From Nakamurella alba (GTDB lineage Bacteria; Actinomycetota; Actinomycetes; Mycobacteriales; Nakamurellaceae), in NCBI RefSeq assembly GCF_009707545.1, contig NZ_WLYK01000008.1, positions 186,001 through 250,000 of the forward strand: DNA of 64,000 bases, in the 5' to 3' direction. Both the position numbers and the translations under genes were made by a program. Of this stretch, positions 63,459-64,000 are shown one piece after another (positions within the stretch are counted from its first letter, which is position 1; each line of letters begins with the position of its first letter). The notes under the pieces were generated by a model. That model made no database searches and was not told the DNA's origin. It saw only the letters and a list, made by a program, of their open reading frames with translations.

Positions 63459-63524
63459 GTCAGGAACCTATCGGTGCGGGGGTCGGGAACCGGTGTGCCG
63501 GGCCGAGGCCCGGAACCCGTGGAC

Positions 63525-64000
63525 TCAGCGCTCGGCGGCGCGGCGCCGGCGCTGCCGCAGGTGCAGCAGGGCCGGGATCGCGGACATCAGCACCACGATG
63601 ACCACGGCGCCGACGAAGATCAGGTCGACGTTCTCGGCGATGAAGTCGATCCGGCCGAGGAAGTAGCCGGCCAGGGTGACAATGCCCACCCACAGCGCGC
63701 CGCCGATGGCGGAGTACAGGGTGAAGATCTTGGCGTCCATCTTGGAGGCGCCGGCCATGACGGTCGCGACAGTGCGCACGATCGGCACGAACCGCGCCAG
63801 CACCACGGTGATCTTGCCGTACTTGGCGAAGAACGCCTCGGACTTCTCGATGTACTCCGGCTTGAGGAACTTGGCGTCCGGTCGCTTGAACACTGCCGGT
63901 CCGACCTTGCGGCCGATCCAGTAGCCGACCATGTTGCCCACGAAGGCGGCCACCCAGAGCAGGGCGAGGAAGAGCCAGATGTTGACATCCAGGGTGCCTG
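63525..64000 (-). CDS. DedA-family (SNARE-associated/VTT) membrane protein, 5' end outside window
   Basis: The last 157 codons of a DedA protein; the frame stays open through base 64000 (…GTLDVNIWLFLALLW, then VAAFVGNMVGYWIGRKVG), so the true start is beyond the window. The core motifs ARFVPIVRTVATVMAGASKMD and YSAIGGALWVGIVTLAGYFLG are the conserved VTT region with the arginine and proline residues. Such proteins are linked to lipid flipping and envelope homeostasis. The C-terminus is Arg-rich and cytoplasmic. Confidence 0.9.
   Translation of the reverse strand, partial: GTLDVNIWLFLALLWVAAFVGNMVGYWIGRKVGPAVFKRPDAKFLKPEYIEKSEAFFAKYGKITVVLARFVPIVRTVATVMAGASKMDAKIFTLYSAIGGALWVGIVTLAGYFLGRIDFIAENVDLIFVGAVVIVVLMSAIPALLHLRQRRRRAAER

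Overview
The window is 64 kb of very GC-rich DNA with GTG/ATG starts, 4-bp ATGA/GTGA gene overlaps and several apparently leaderless genes (a TANNNT -10 box ending 6-8 nt before the start codon). With an F420-type LLM oxidoreductase, a group II truncated haemoglobin, a SARP/BTAD regulator and many FadE/SDR-type genes, this points to the chromosome of a high-GC actinomycete (Actinomycetota; a Nakamurella-, Pseudonocardia- or Rhodococcus-like soil organism is a guess). No rRNA, tRNA, CRISPR array, transposase or integrase was recognised.

Positions 1-44.4 kb form one continuous catabolic island for CoA thioesters. Two complete branched-chain-amino-acid-type (HAAT) ABC importers sit in it: one with a fused LivH-LivM permease (1214-6260) and one with separate permeases (14352-18878). 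Around them are three acyl-CoA ligases (the first cut by the window edge), six acyl-CoA dehydrogenases, four crotonase-fold enzymes, seven SDR dehydrogenases, two thiolases, a MaoC hydratase, a two-domain 3-hydroxyacyl-CoA dehydrogenase, an alpha-methylacyl-CoA racemase, an orphan acyl-CoA carboxylase carboxyltransferase subunit, a nitronate monooxygenase, an LLM oxidoreductase and an MFS transporter. The set reads as uptake of a carboxylic acid, activation to CoA, and beta-oxidation of a methyl-branched or otherwise modified chain.

The most interesting part is 9748-12328: an ACAD11-like acyl-CoA dehydrogenase, an APH-fold phosphotransferase and a small DUF6285-like protein in overlapping reading frames. 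This is the gene set of the bacterial levulinate enzymes LvaC-LvaA-LvaB and of the mammalian ACAD10/ACAD11 fusions, which remove a 4-hydroxyl group by phosphorylation and elimination. A second APH kinase lies in an operon with another ACAD11-like dehydrogenase, a nitronate monooxygenase and an LLM enzyme (25133-29428), and a third ACAD11-like gene is at 43128-44435.

Control of the island is suggested by a TetR regulator (41556-42275), a GAF-PucR regulator (44713-46590), a perfect 18-bp palindrome at a crotonase promoter with a near copy at the pucR-type promoter, and a recurring 20-bp inverted-repeat motif in four intergenic regions of the island.

From 46.6 kb on the content changes. There is a PabB-like chorismate enzyme; then a ThDP-dependent 2-oxo-acid decarboxylase and a metallo-beta-lactamase-fold hydrolase (minus strand) opposite an MFS exporter and a SARP regulator. 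The hydrolase promoter has the spacing of a SARP-activated promoter. These are followed by an SDR, a truncated haemoglobin, a DUF6157 protein, an AraC regulator, a PadR-DUF1048-ABC exporter operon with a tandem 23-bp operator, an alpha/beta hydrolase, pyrE with a SpoU methyltransferase, two paralogous small membrane proteins and a DedA protein cut by the window end.
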